Origin: Armigeres subalbatus
Lineage: Eukaryota; Arthropoda; Insecta; Diptera; Culicidae
Assembly: GCF_024139115.2 (NCBI RefSeq)
Contig: NC_085140.1
Location: 339,078,966 to 339,142,965, forward strand
Direction of reading: 5' to 3'
DNA length: 64,000 bases
The position numbers were made by a program, and so were the translations under genes. The notes below the pieces were generated by a model. That model did not search any database. It was not told the DNA's origin and was given only the letters and a program-made list of their open reading frames with translations. Positions 42,955-54,347 of the stretch are shown here, piece by piece. Every line of letters begins with the position of its first letter. Positions within the stretch are counted from its first letter, which is position 1.

Positions 42955-43400
42955 CATTGTTAGGTTCTCTGTGTAATTACAGCTGGCCTGGCAATAACGG
43001 AGTAGCAATCGTGGACGGTCAATCATGCTCATGCTCTCACATTTTACATTGTAAGGCCAAACGACAGCTCGTTAACCAAGACGGACCTCTGCCTCTCGAA
43101 CCTAACCCAAAAATTCCAACAAATTCCGCATGAACTCGTGGCAAGTGCAGAGGTATATTCGGCTTGCAGTGGGCGAGTGATTGCATCATCATTTCCTCCC
43201 CCTTCCCTACATTGACTTGCATTCTGACGTGGCAGGCGCCAGTATGACCTAACAAACGAGATCACCAGTACTTGTACATTGAAGATGTGTGCTAGCCCCA
43301 AGCAAACATCTGTTGGTTCCCTGTGCAAGAACAGCTGATCTGGTCATAATGGAGTAGCAACTACGAGTAGTCAATCAAGCTCAAGCTCAAGCTAAATCGA
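42955..43400. repeat. Diverged direct repeat of about 78 bp, possible LINE or SINE end
   Basis: The stretch at 42963-43037 (TTACAGCTGGCCTGGCAATAAC, CGGAGTAGCAATC, GGTCAATCATGCTCATGCTC) recurs at 43318-43395 in similar words and ends in GCTCAAGCTCAAGCTC. The sequence in between has no gene. Such short-unit tails terminate some non-LTR elements. Confidence 0.55.
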
Positions 43401-43609
43401 CCTTCCTGCCCGATGGAACGAAAGGCGGAAACACAAAAGGTAGAAACTCGAAAAGCAGACCTTCTTCCCTATCCGCGAATGATGGGGTCAACCTTGATAA
43501 GTCAAGTATCTGCACATTATATTGATTGACCCATAAATTGTGAAATATTTCGTTCTTTCATCGTACACATTGCTATTATTTGGGGATGAGACGTTTGAGA
43601 GACGATGAG

Positions 43610-43735
43610 GATTCGGTCGAAAGCCATTTAGACGAATGTCACTAGGCCAAACATACAATTAGGCCGAAATCCATCTGGCCGAAAATCATTTGGCCGAATG
43701 GGTAATTTCACCGAGCAGGTCATTTGAACGAACAG
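43610..43735. repeat. TTTGGCCGAA minisatellite fragment
   Basis: Second block of the family at 41690-42165, with CCATCTGGCCGAAAATCATTTGG as its best units. Confidence 0.75.
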
Positions 43736-44395
43736 TGGGAAATGAGGTGTCAGAAGTGAGGCGGCTCACTTCCCACTCCTTATATCTCACTTCTCAATGT
43801 GAAAAATGAGTAGTATGAAATGAGAAGTTTCTTCTCATTTCTCACTACTCATTTCGGACTTACCACTTTTCACAGAAAGAAGTAAGAAATGAGAAGTGAG
43901 AAAGGAGGCGTCTCCCTTTTCACTTCTTATTTCGCACTTCTCACTGTGAAAAGTGAGAAGTGCGACGTTTCACTTCTCACTCCTCATTTCTCACTTCTCA
44001 CTGTGAAAAGTAAGAAGTGTGAAGTTAGTATTGAGATGTCTCACTTCTTACTTCGCACTTCTCATTTTTAACTGTGAGAAGTGAGAAATAAGGAATGAGA
44101 AGTGAGACATCTCACTTTTCCCAGTGAGAAGTGAGAAATGAGGAGTGAGAAATGAGAAGTGAAACGTCTTACTGGAGAAATAAGAAATGATGAGTGAGAA
44201 GAGAGGCGTCACTTTTCTCATTTCGCACTTAACACTTGGCACAGTGAGCAGTGAGACGTCTCACTTCTCACTGTGACAACAAGTGAGAAGTGAGTAATGG
44301 GACGACTCACTGCTCCCTTCGCACTATTCATTTTCACAGTGACAATTGAGAAATGATGAGTGAGAAGTTAGTCGTCTCAATTCTCACTCCTCATT
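43736..44395. repeat. Purine/pyrimidine mirror-rich GTGAGAAGTGAG array, part 2
   Basis: Long runs of GAGAAGTGAGAAATGAG on one strand are followed by their complement, with TCACTTCTCAC and GTGAGAAGTGA pairs a few bases apart (for example 43940-44010). Hairpins and triplex-prone mirror repeats are expected. The open frames here (SLLTPHFSLLT, etc.) are repeat translations. Confidence 0.8.
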
Positions 44396-45095
44396 CAGAG
44401 GCTCGGAAGCCTCCTTTCAAGAGGCTCGGAAACTTCCTTTCAAGAGGCTCGGAGGCCTCCTTTCAAGAAGCTCGGAAGCCTCCTTTCAAGAGGCTCTGAA
44501 GCCTCCTGTAAAGAGACTCAGAAGCCACCTACCAAGAGGCTCAGAAGACTCCTTTCAAGAGGCTCGGAAACCTCCTTTCAAGAGGCTCGAAGCCTCCTTT
44601 CAAGAGGCCTCAGAGAGCCTCCTTTCAAGAGACTCAGAAGCCTCCTTTCAAGAGGCTCAGAAGCCTCCTTTCAAGAGGCTCAGAAGCCTCCTTTCAAGAG
44701 GCTCAGAGCCTCCTTTCAAGAGGCTCAGAAGCCTCCCTTTCAAGAGGCTCAGAGCCTCCTTTCAAGAGGCTCAGAAGCCTCCTTTCAAGAGGCTCGGAAG
44801 CCTCCTTTCAAGAGGCTCGGAAGCCTCCTTTCAAGAGGCTCGGAAGCCTCCTTTCAAGAGGCTCGGAAGCCTCCTTTCAAGAGGCTCGGAAGCCTCCTTT
44901 CAAGAGGCTCGAAAGCCTCCTTTTATGAGGCTCGGAAGCCTCCATTTATGAGGCTAAGAATCCTTCTTTCAATAGGGTCTGAAATCTTCTTCCAAGAAGT
45001 TTGGAAGTGTCTTACAAACGGCTCGGAAGCTTCCTTTCCAGTCGTTCGAAAGCCTCCTTTCAAGAGGCTCGAAAGAGGCCTCCAGAAGCCTCCAA
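44396..45095. repeat. 23-bp minisatellite (regular array)
   Basis: Starts of GGCTCGGAAG units at 44768, 44791 and 44814 fix the period at 23 bases. About 28-30 units of GGCTCGGAAGCCTCCTTTCA-AGA are present. The central part (44780-44910) is nearly perfect and the edges are mutated. Internal GGCTC/GAGCC-type complementarity is short. The same unit, more decayed, occurs at 29470-30190. Confidence 0.92.
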
Positions 45096-45111
45096 AAGTT
45101 TTCAAAGTCAT

Positions 45112-45325
45112 AAATATGAGTAAATCGGCTACGCAGTCTCAAGTAATTGAAACGAGTTTTATTATTCGTCCGACGTTTCGACACGGGTTTAGTGTCTTCT
45201 TCAGGGAAAGAGTAATTTGTTCCCTGAAGAAGACACTAAACCCGTGTCGAAACGTCGGACGAATAATAAAATTAGTTTCAATTCCTTGAGACTGCGTAGT
45301 CGTTTTACTCATATTTATGATTCAA
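45112..45325. repeat. Near-perfect inverted repeat with hammerhead-like cores in both arms
   Basis: About 95-base arms with an 11-base centre (AAGAGTAATTT, about 45208-45218). Each arm contains, in opposite orientation, ACTACGCAGTCTCAAG-type sequence, AATAATAAAA, and the core CCTGAAGAAGACACTAA-ACCC-GTGTCGAAACGTCGG. Sequences of this sort (CTGANGA ... GAAACGTC) are known from the terminal repeats of Penelope-like elements, where they can be small hammerhead ribozymes. No reverse transcriptase is present. Confidence 0.7.
45224..45256 (+). ncRNA. Hammerhead-ribozyme-like motif (candidate)
   Basis: CTGAAGA at 45224-45230 fits the CUGANGA core. Stem II is GACAC (45232-45236) with GTGTC (45244-45248) and a seven-base loop. 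GAAAC (45249-45253) is the second core segment and GTC (45254-45256) would be the cleavage triplet with a two-base stem III. The flanks TTCC and GGA can form a short stem I. An extra A between the core and stem II departs from the consensus. Activity is unknown. The mirror copy lies at about 45175-45206 on the minus strand. Confidence 0.4.
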
Positions 45326-46030
45326 CGTTACAGTCGACCCCACTACAGTAAAACTCTTATAAGAGATTGACGTTTAAACTTAATTTGAATTTCAAGCTTC
45401 ACGGAATAGAAAACATTTCAGACAACTTTTTTAGTGAATGGTGATAGTATACCAGTGGCGGAGCTTCCAAAAGCTGAAAGAATGAATGACCATTGAACCA
45501 GACGCTGTCAGCTGGTAGATCTGTACAGTTCCCCACTTCATCTCAATGTCAGCCGGATTCTTTGTTGAGGTCTTCTATTCTGCACGCATTAAACTGACCA
45601 ACGGTGATCAACTGGCATCCAAGAAGTGTGGTTTTCTTCAATAGATTTCGATGAACAAGCTCCTTAAGGAGGCCTACAGCTCTAGTCGTTCGATCGACTG
45701 CGTCTTTAATGCAGATACCTTTGTCTACGCAGCCACGTGCCCACATTCTGGCACTTCAACAGGGTTCAAAATCCAAAAATATGCTGCAACGCAATACAAA
45801 AACGTGAATTTTTAAATCTCTGTATCTCTTGACACGACACTGACGAAAAAGCAGCGATAAATTTAAAAGCCTGCGGACATTTTCAAACAGGTTTGTCAAA
45901 TTTCACCTCCTTCGGTGCAGCTCGTCACTCAAAACTTCATGCCACTTCACACCGAGCCGCTACACATTTTGCAGAAGGATTTTCTCATGCACTACAAAAA
46001 TGCTCAGCAGACCCAGCGGATGAAAAAACG
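45326..46030. other. No recognised gene
   Basis: About 700 bases. A minus-strand open frame at 45549-45746 has no domain I recognise. No repeat. Confidence 0.35.
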
Positions 46031-46137
46031 CCCGAGCAGCACAAGTCATACAAAACTGGTTGCATCAACTTGATTGTGACTAAATCTGGTCACATATGAG
46101 TTGCACTAACCTGTGTGGAATATGTGTGCTGCTAGGG
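46031..46137. mobile_element. Short MITE 'family Y' copy 1
   Basis: Inverted ends CCCGAGCAGCACAAGT and the complement of CCCTAGCAGCACACAT. The interior (GGTTGCATCAACTTGATTGTGACT) resembles the complement of the copy at 60818-60924. 107 bases, no ORF. Confidence 0.65.
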
Positions 46138-47227
46138 CGAACTCAACACTTCTGTCTCGTAGCTGTTGATTAACCCAGTAATCTCCAACTTTATCTTCGT
46201 TGAGAAACAGAAAGCGTCCTTTTTCATAAAGCATACCAGATCGAGTACTCACTCATAGCCATTTTGATTATAGCCACAAAATCTTTATCTTCTTCAGGTC
46301 TTGTCGTGACCATTTTCCCCAATATGGTGAAGCAGACACAGAACGAATGGCCGTTAATAGGCTTTGGAATTCTTACTCATATGAATTATAACCCAGGATT
46401 GATTAATACAAACAGCGGAGTGCAATTTCTCCTTGTTCTTCTGTGAGCACACAATATGTTATCCGGATAGAACGACGGGTGATAAACTCATGAGGCTTCG
46501 AGTAATTTAATTTTACCGCAAAGTGATACAAATATTTTTGAACTGCATAAATCAAATTGCAGGCAAGTTGTTTTCGAAATGTTAAACCGGTATATATTTT
46601 CACTTGATATAATTGGCAACACATTACTCCCATGAGATGAACCAGTCTCGTTAATACCTTCCTGGATATCTGGTTGGCTGCAACGTCGATACATCAATGC
46701 CTGGCGTATTGTATAGCTCCATAATTGTCGGTCTTGGGCAATGTTCCTCCAATTTCCCCGAACGATTAGGATCCCAGGTCCGATTTCACCGCGTGCAGCC
46801 AGTGTGCTCGTGGCCTTCCACGAAGTCGGCGGCCTCTATTCAGTACTCTGTTGAATATTTATTTCGCTATTATTTCTTTCAACATTGACACAAAGTGACC
46901 AGCCTACTTAAGTCTGCCGTATTTTATACTATTCACAATATTTGCTTTTTTGTACACTTAATACAGCTCGTGATTCATCTCTCATCGCCACACACACACA
47001 TCGCACTTTCCGCGCGAAACCCTCGTTAATAACGACTAAAATTGGACTGATCGTCCATTGCTCTCTGAAGTTATAGTTGGATTGGAATATCGATTTTTAA
47101 AAGAATTGTTTTGATTGAACCAGAAGTGTTAAGCCTGAATAAACTTTATGTCGAAGGTAAAGAACTTGCAATCCAAGCGATTTAATCAATGAAACTGGAT
47201 ATGGGACCCATTACTTTCAGCATAGTA
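46138..47227. other. No recognised gene
   Basis: About 1.1 kb. Open frames on both strands lack domains. Near 47036-47090 the words AATTGGACTGATCGTCC and TGAAGTTATAG resemble the family X unit (compare 5305-5350), so this may be a decayed fragment of it. Confidence 0.4.
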
Positions 47228-47437
47228 AAAAAAAACAGGGTCACCGTCTTCGACCAGAGGTCGCACAGACTGAACACTTAACATCTAGCATGAGACAACG
47301 GACAGGACATTTACCAACACCCAGTGGACCAGTGGAGAACTTTTCGCTTTACGAAAAGTTTTCTCCTTACCGGGGTGGGAATCGAACCCACATGCGTCTA
47401 GACGATTGACGTCGCTAACCGCACGGCCACGAAGCCC
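47228..47437 (-). mobile_element. tRNA-derived SINE, another family
   Basis: The minus strand begins with a tRNA-like head (47369-47437: GGGCTTCGTGGCCGTGCGG, B box GGTTCGATTCC), followed by a body with CTTTTCGTAAAGCGAAAAG hairpin-like sequence and TGTCTCATGCTAG, and ends in a T-run (A-run on the plus strand at 47228). No target duplication was found. Confidence 0.65.
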
Positions 47438-49829
47438 ACAAACTTTGCGTTTATTGGTTAGACTTTCCGGATTTTAAACAGAAATTACATTACATTAATC
47501 TGATAAACACTTCCTTTATTACTATCAACTAAACTAAACAACTCTCAGTCACACATTTGCTGACAAACACAAACGAATCTTAAATGTCAACCTACTCCTA
47601 ATTCAAATGCATGGGAAATATGCCTGTATTTCACGCAAACCTATAACGTTCCCAGGGATTGCTATCAGTTTAAAAAAAAGTCGATAATGCCTTGTCGATT
47701 CCATTAATATTCCTATAAACAACAGATAATCTAGCATTCAAACTGTTTTGCTACCGATTAGCATGGCCCAAACAAAAGTCAACGTTGAAATTGAATCAAA
47801 ATGCTCGCACTACTGTGACCGTCCTTTTTATTTTTATTGTATCACGAAAATTATTCGAAAGGCTATATGTTCACCCTGAAAAAGAATATGATGCACTCTG
47901 AGGTTGCGAAGTTGAAGTGACAATTAAATAGATTACAATCAGCAGAATATAAAATCATCTAAACAGAATATGATAAGCAACCCCTCAATAACAAGCTATG
48001 ATAATTCTTATAGTGATAGAGTTATTTTTGTCCACATTCGTCCAATTCGAAGGCGTGTTCTGCGATAGTGATATCCCAAATCGTATCCGGTATCGCACAA
48101 TATATCTTCGACCGATCCGATGACTGCTACAGTTTAACAGGATTATGACCTTCGCAAGTTCGAATATTGATCGCGGCTTACCTACCGCACCGAATGCGGG
48201 GTCTGTTGTTCCGCATTCGACATTTCGACGAAAGGTGTGCGGACAGTTGTTTTGGGGTTTATCATTAATTATAATAGATAATTAGCGATGGTGTCAATTT
48301 GCTTCCATTCACAAACTTTGACCCGCTACAATAAATCAGTTTGGATATTTTTGTTTTTGGAAGGGGTTCACAGCAGTTTTGCATTCGAATGAAGGAAGTC
48401 GTGTATAAGATGGTGATAATGTTATGCTAACAATGATAATACGGATCCTAGGCTCTTAAATCTTAAATTCAACACGAGTGCACCCCCATGGTGTGAAAAG
48501 TTGGTAATAAATTGATAAAATATCTATCGCATTAATCTGCCCGAAAAAGTGTGATTAGTTATTTCTGATCGGCTCGGCATAAAATACATTATTTGAAATT
48601 CTACTAACTGCAATTTTAATTTAGGAATTAAATAAACGGGATCCAAATTAAAATGGGATGTAATAAGTAGGAAAGGAACTCTTTAATGTATTAGTTGCAA
48701 CGATTTTTATAGATTTTGCACCTCATAGTTGATGGTATATTGAACTTACAGACAATCTAAAAAACGTCACATTTGAAAAAAAAATAAAAGTGGCGATTTT
48801 CTGTTGCCAGGAAACTCATGAGACAACACGCCTCTAAGAGAACAAAGCACCGCTCATCGGCTATTCAGCATTCATGGTATAGACAACGCGTGGAGGTGCA
48901 TAGTACCGTAGGGCATGCCTCGCCAAAATGTTAGATGTCTCATCCAAATGTGGAAAATTTTCATCCACGAAAATTATGCGTGAGGGAATACTCAAAAAGC
49001 ATTTCGCCTCGGCGGTGGGAACGTTATAGCGCCTCTTCCCATATGAATGCAGATGAAAATTCCAAAAATTGCCTTGTAATTTTTTTTTTAATTTCAACAT
49101 CAACATTTAGGTACAACACGTCCAATTCTTGACTCTTGTCCCAAAAGTAATTACTGCCCACCTCTCATCGAGTTCCCGATTCGCTCGTTAATTTCCATTT
49201 CATCTTTATTGCAAGCCAAGTTCAATTGTATAACACGATGACGAATCAAACGATCACAGCCGAGACGCAATGACTGGCCCGATTTAATAAAATAGATCAG
49301 ACATCGAACTACTATCGATGTGTTTTAGATTTTGTAAAAGGTGCAGCAAAGCCCCGGGCAAGAGTGAGTTGAAATTGAGCCAAATTTATTGAGGCCCCTG
49401 TCGATATGATCGGCAGGTAGGTAATTGGAATTGCCGATTCGATTGGCCGGAATTTTTCTAACATGCAAACGTACATATCTTCAGTGCATTTACGTTATTG
49501 GACGACGAGATATATAATCAATCAATCCGCTAACGATGAAGGAGTTTCCCGTTTAGTAACAGTTCGTGAAATTGATTTAAAAGTGTGAAACGGATTATCA
49601 ACAGTTGACTAAGATTTTCATTTCTTTTCTTTTTCAGGTTCGTAAATCATAACAAATTAATTTGGATACGGTTGGAAAGTGGTTCATGATGGTGAGCGAT
49701 GCTGTAATATTTATGGTTCAACAGTCACGTATATTTTCTATATCAACAACTAAAACCAGTGCAATTCTAACTCGTTTCATATCAATTTATAATATATTGA
49801 ACAGAATAATAAGTATAGGTTTTACATCG
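47438..49829. other. No recognised gene
   Basis: About 2.4 kb, AT-rich. A TTTCTTTTTCAG-type splice-acceptor sequence near 49622-49638 is the only gene-like signal, with no convincing exon. This may be host intron or intergenic DNA. Confidence 0.45.
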
Positions 49830-52800
49830 AAAACCTGAGCGATTCCAAGCAACAGCATCAAAATTTAAGAAAATTTTTAATTCATGATTTTCTATTGAGT
49901 TGAAACTTTGCACAGTTTTTCAATTTCATCTAAATCGTCATTTTTCGATATCAAATCTTCATATTGAGTCACGACTAACTTTTCAAAAGGGTGTATGTGA
50001 AAATGGTTCAAAAATATTTAAAAAGCTGCACAGCAAAACGGAATGTTCGATTGTTATGATTTTTTCAGCAAAGTTAGACAACTAAATGGTGATTCTTAAG
50101 AAAATGTGCACAGTAAAAAAAAAAAATTTTTGCCTTTAAAAATATCATTTTTGTCACAAAAACTCAAATATCTCAAAACCCTATCTTTTTTCGAACGTAA
50201 TTTTTTTTAGGGAAAACGGTCCATTATATTAGCTATCTACCATAAAAATTTGGTGATGGTAAAAAATTTGGATGGTTTGGTAAAGTTATGACATTTCAAA
50301 CATTTCACAATTTTCACATTTAGTAAACAAAAAAATTTCCGTGTATTTTTTCAAGAATCGCAGTTTGATGCTGATTTTATTGTTAAGGGCCTTGCGTGAG
50401 TTAAACAAGTTGTTTGTATGATATTCCATATTTATGTATTCGTCGATATTATGTATATTATATGTATAAATATTATATGTATAAATAAATAAAAATGAAT
50501 TAATATTATCCTAAGTATTAAATTAAATGTGGCAGTTACACAATGTTGTTATAGAAACTCTAAGAGTTTTGGGTTTGAATTTTGGTATGGGTTATGACAT
50601 CATGAAAACAGTTTATTAATACTTATTTTTTATTTTTTTTTATTCAAATTTTTTAAAATATCGAACACTTTTGAATTATTATCAGCACAGTTTGAGTATA
50701 GTTTTGCTTTAATTTTATTTTCCGACAATGGAATGAAACAGTGAAATTTTTGGGTTCCTTGGATCGTTTTCGCGTTATTAAATTGCTCGCTGAGCTCTGA
50801 AGCCTTTATTTCGTACTCTTCAGTAGTAGTAAAACAAAATGATAATTTGGTTAAATCTTTTTCTTTTCTACGATTTGCCCAATTAAAAAGTTCTTTCGCA
50901 GTTTTAATTGGATGCTCACGTTCTTTGGCTAAACTTGCTCTTGTGGCCATGCGCTTTATTGTTCCTCCAATAGCATCACAAGGACCTTTGCCATGTGATG
51001 TAGCAAAAAAATGCCATTCTGCATCAATTCCGTACATTGATTTAAATTGACATAGGCTCGAAAAATTCTTACGATTTTTGTACTGCGACGCTGCTCCATC
51101 AGACATGAAATATATCTTTTGACTTCTTTATGCTTATCAACGCGTAAAAGTTAATCATTATTTCAATGAACAAGTTTACGGATACTGAATCGTGTCTTAA
51201 ATCTTCGGAAATTATAATAAAACTTAAGTGTTCAATTTGCGTACTTCCATTAAAATAAATAACGAATGGATGAATTGTAGCTTGTTGTGCGTTCCAGTGA
51301 TGGGACTGCACTTCATCTTGCAATACAAAGCTGTAATTTTCAGAAAAATCACAAATGACTAAAAATTCACCATTTTGTAATGTATTTTTCGTATTTTTTA
51401 AAAAGCTGGATTGTTCTGTTTTAATGAAATCGTGAGGGATTAAACTTTCTAATTTCAAGCAAAAATATGACACAAACTCATCTACAGGTTTTACAATAGT
51501 TTCTATGTCACACCTATCCGTGGTCACCCATTGCTCAAATGATAACTGATCAATATATTTTTCTTCAAACTCAGCGAATAAAGTATTTTCCAATGATGAA
51601 GAATCTGGACAATCCGAACAAGATCGTAGATAGCAATTTGATGTTGTATTTTCACACAAAAGACTACCAGTTAACATTTTAATATCCTTTGTTAAATTGA
51701 TTCTTTTCAAACTATGTAAAATAAGATTAATATTCTCATGGGTTGTGCACACACACACATTATGTGTTCCTGAATTGGAAAGAAGCTTACATTGCCTTGG
51801 CCGAAGGCTTGCAAATGAGGAAAACCTATTTTAATATTATCGTGAATTTCCTTGAAGCGTGTGTACGCTTCTTTCAAAGTCGTCATCATTAATCGTTTTT
51901 GGATTGCTTGACGCTTTCCATCTTTTTTACTGATACATAATCTTTTTGACCAGGCATAGCTCGACTTACTTCATCATCTTCAAAATATTGAACTACTATT
52001 TCTTTTGTCTCATCTGTTAATGCAGTACTAGACCTAGTATTTTGGTTGAAAGACAGTTATTCTTCAATTGTTTTGCCTCTTTTACTGTATTTCTATTGGT
52101 TTTGAACTCATCAATGGCATCCTAAATAGACCACGAACTTGGCAGCATCGACAAAATCAATAATTTTTCTTTCCTTGTCGTGGCTGCATTCGAGAACCTT
52201 TCCTTCATATTTATAATTACCTCATCGTAGTCTGTATTTTCCACATCATCAGGTCCTAATTTGAAGAGGTTTCTTCGTACAGCTTCGTTTATTTCACGGT
52301 ATTTTTTCTCCGGGTAATAAACGTAGTCCATCTTACTCCATTTAATCGCAGTCACTTTTATCCCAGCTATGCCCTCGTTAAAGCGTTCGATGTTGACCTT
52401 TTGGATACACTCATCTTCCGATCGATTTGTTGAAACAGATTTCGCTGATGGTACGGTGGCAAGGCTCTCAGCACTTAATACTTCTGGTAATTCCTCAGTT
52501 GTTGTCGATACATCTGGCAATTCCTCAGTTGCTGTCGTTTTCGAACTTCCTGCGCTCTGCTCAACCGATGATATACAGATTGCTCTTTTGTCAACGTTTA
52601 GACGGCAGGACGTGCAAATGCGTAAATTTGTATTCAATGTGGACATTGGAGCATAACCAGTCGCTTTCAGTTTATCTATGGTGCTTTCGGTGAGATTTCG
52701 TAACTCTTTTGAACACTTTTTCCATCAAACGGCCTACAACAGTTGAGAAAGCGGCTACTCATGTTGCTCGTAATATTTCAATAAACAAAATCACTTTTAA

Positions 52801-53805
52801 GTTTTTACTGACTAGTTTGGTGTCATTTGTTGACTGAAGAAAAAATTACTATAAGATCTTTAACAACCTTAGTAGTAGTAATTTTTTGCTTTTTCGTGAG
52901 CATTGTCATGGTATGTACCAATCATGCATTTGTTGTTGTTGAAGATACCCGTTTCCTCCCGATCATAAAGTCTATTCTCTAAGAGGTATATTTTTTGCAG
53001 GTAAACTATAGACGTACACGTGTATATAAATCTTTGATTTTGCAGCTTTTGTCTTAATAATAACATTTCTGATATGTTTCTATCAACGTTATTATCAACA
53101 GGTTTCAACACTATTAAAAGAATTTTTCGCCAGTCACGTGCAATGAAAATTATGACACTATCAATACTTTTGATCACAACACTGGATCGTGTCTAAGTTT
53201 CTTATAGATGCTATGAATAATTAAATCAAAATATCATGAAAACAACTTGTTTAAATCACGTTCCTTAACAATAAAATCTGCATCAAACTGCAATTCTCGA
53301 AACTGCATCAAACACAGAAAAAAATTTTTTTTTACTAAATGTGAAAATTGTGAAATGTTTGAAATGTCATAACTTTTTGTTTATTAGTTTACCATCACCA
53401 AATTTTTATGGTAGATAGCTAATATAATGGACCGTTTTCCCTAAAAATTACGTTCGAAAAAGATAGGGTTTTGAGATATTTGAGTTTTTGAGACAAAATG
53501 ATATTTTTAAAGGCAAAAAAAAATTTTTTTTTACTGTGCACATTTTCTTAAGAATCACCATTTAGTTGTCTAACTTTGCTGAAAAAAATCATAACAATCG
53601 AACATTCCGTTTTTGCTGTGCAGCTTTTTAAATATTTTTGAACCATTTTCACATACACCCTTTTGAAAAGTTAGTCGTGACTCAATATGAAGATTTGATA
53701 TCGAAAAATGACGATTTAGATGAAATTGAAAAACTGTGCAGAGTTTCAAATATTTTCGAAATGGTCGCTCAGGATCGACTGACATGCCCCCGTGGAATGC
53801 CTCAC
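49830..53805. mobile_element. DNA transposon with about 0.5-kb inverted ends
   Basis: The left arm (about 49900-50430) and right arm (about 53230-53770) are complements over about 500 bases: TTTCAATTTCATCTAAATCG, CAAAAGGGTGTATGTG, GACAACTAAATGGTGATTC, ACGGTCCATTATATTAGC. The arm-end regions share CCTGAGCGA but then differ, so the exact ends and target duplication are not established. The interior carries one minus-strand gene. This is a long-TIR element about 4 kb long and is the only DNA transposon here that kept most of its transposase. Confidence 0.85.
50630..52646 (-). pseudogene. DDE-type transposase, broken (about 670 codons)
   Basis: Read on the minus strand from 52646 to 50630. The N-terminus has a tail with ELPDVST repeats, then WSKMDYVYYPEKKYREINEAV and a stretch resembling SDEISRIMPGKKDYVSV (here DDEVSRAMPGQKDYVSV). 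Next come LKEAYTRFKE, CVCTTHENINL, a CYLRSCSDCPDSS cysteine group, QWVTTDRCDIETI, VICDFSENYSF (first likely catalytic aspartate), HHWNAQQATIHPFV, FMSDGAASQYKNRKNF (second), and WHFFATSHGKGPCDAIGG. This order matches a transposase group widespread in arthropods and other animals; I do not know its superfamily name. Lesions are a stop near 52122, a shift near 51750 and another near 51105. Confidence 0.8.
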
Positions 53806-54113
53806 CTGAGACATGTACCATTGCTCAATCACAAGCCAATACTTTAATTCCCACATATTTTTCGATTTCGGCTCTAATTATTAACCATTATGTGGCCGGC
53901 AAAAAACCCTCCTAACAGGCAAATGGTAACTAAAATGCTTATATCTCTGGAAATTTACAACCGATATCAACTATTTTGGGCTTATTCGATTCATAATTTT
54001 CTCTTCTATCAAAATGTTATCAGGATGAACCGATCCGGTCAATTTGATTCCTGGAAAATCCATTTTTTTAGGAACATGTCCTGCATAAATTATACTGATC
54101 GTGGATTTCGGTA
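53806..54113. other. No recognised gene
   Basis: About 300 bases between the transposon and the MITE at 54114. Short frames only. Confidence 0.4.
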
Positions 54114-54336
54114 CACAGTTAAAAATTCTGACAATTACACGCTACGGAAATATTTGAACCCATGTTTTTGTGTTCAATAGCCTCCAAATTTACATCCAAC
54201 TTTTTCTTGTGTGCAATATTGGATGCAAGCTCCATAGTAAAGACAACCTTTAATTTTAAAAAGTGATGGAAAATTGAGTCGAATCGAACGGAGCCTTTTT
54301 GTTACATCATATATGCTGTAACATTTTTATACTGTG
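54114..54336. mobile_element. MITE, reverse copy of the one at 22347
   Basis: Ends CACAGTTAAAAATTCTGAC and the complement of CACAGTATAAAAATGTTACAG. The internal order matches the complement of 22347-22568. 223 bases. Having two copies 32 kb apart helps define the family's ends. Confidence 0.7.
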
Positions 54337-54347
54337 TAGCTGATCAG

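Noticed and set aside
6010..45095. Regular repeats as CRISPR arrays
   Set aside because: The 23-, 24- and 166-bp units are contiguous, without unique spacers, in a eukaryotic genome; no cas-like genes are present.
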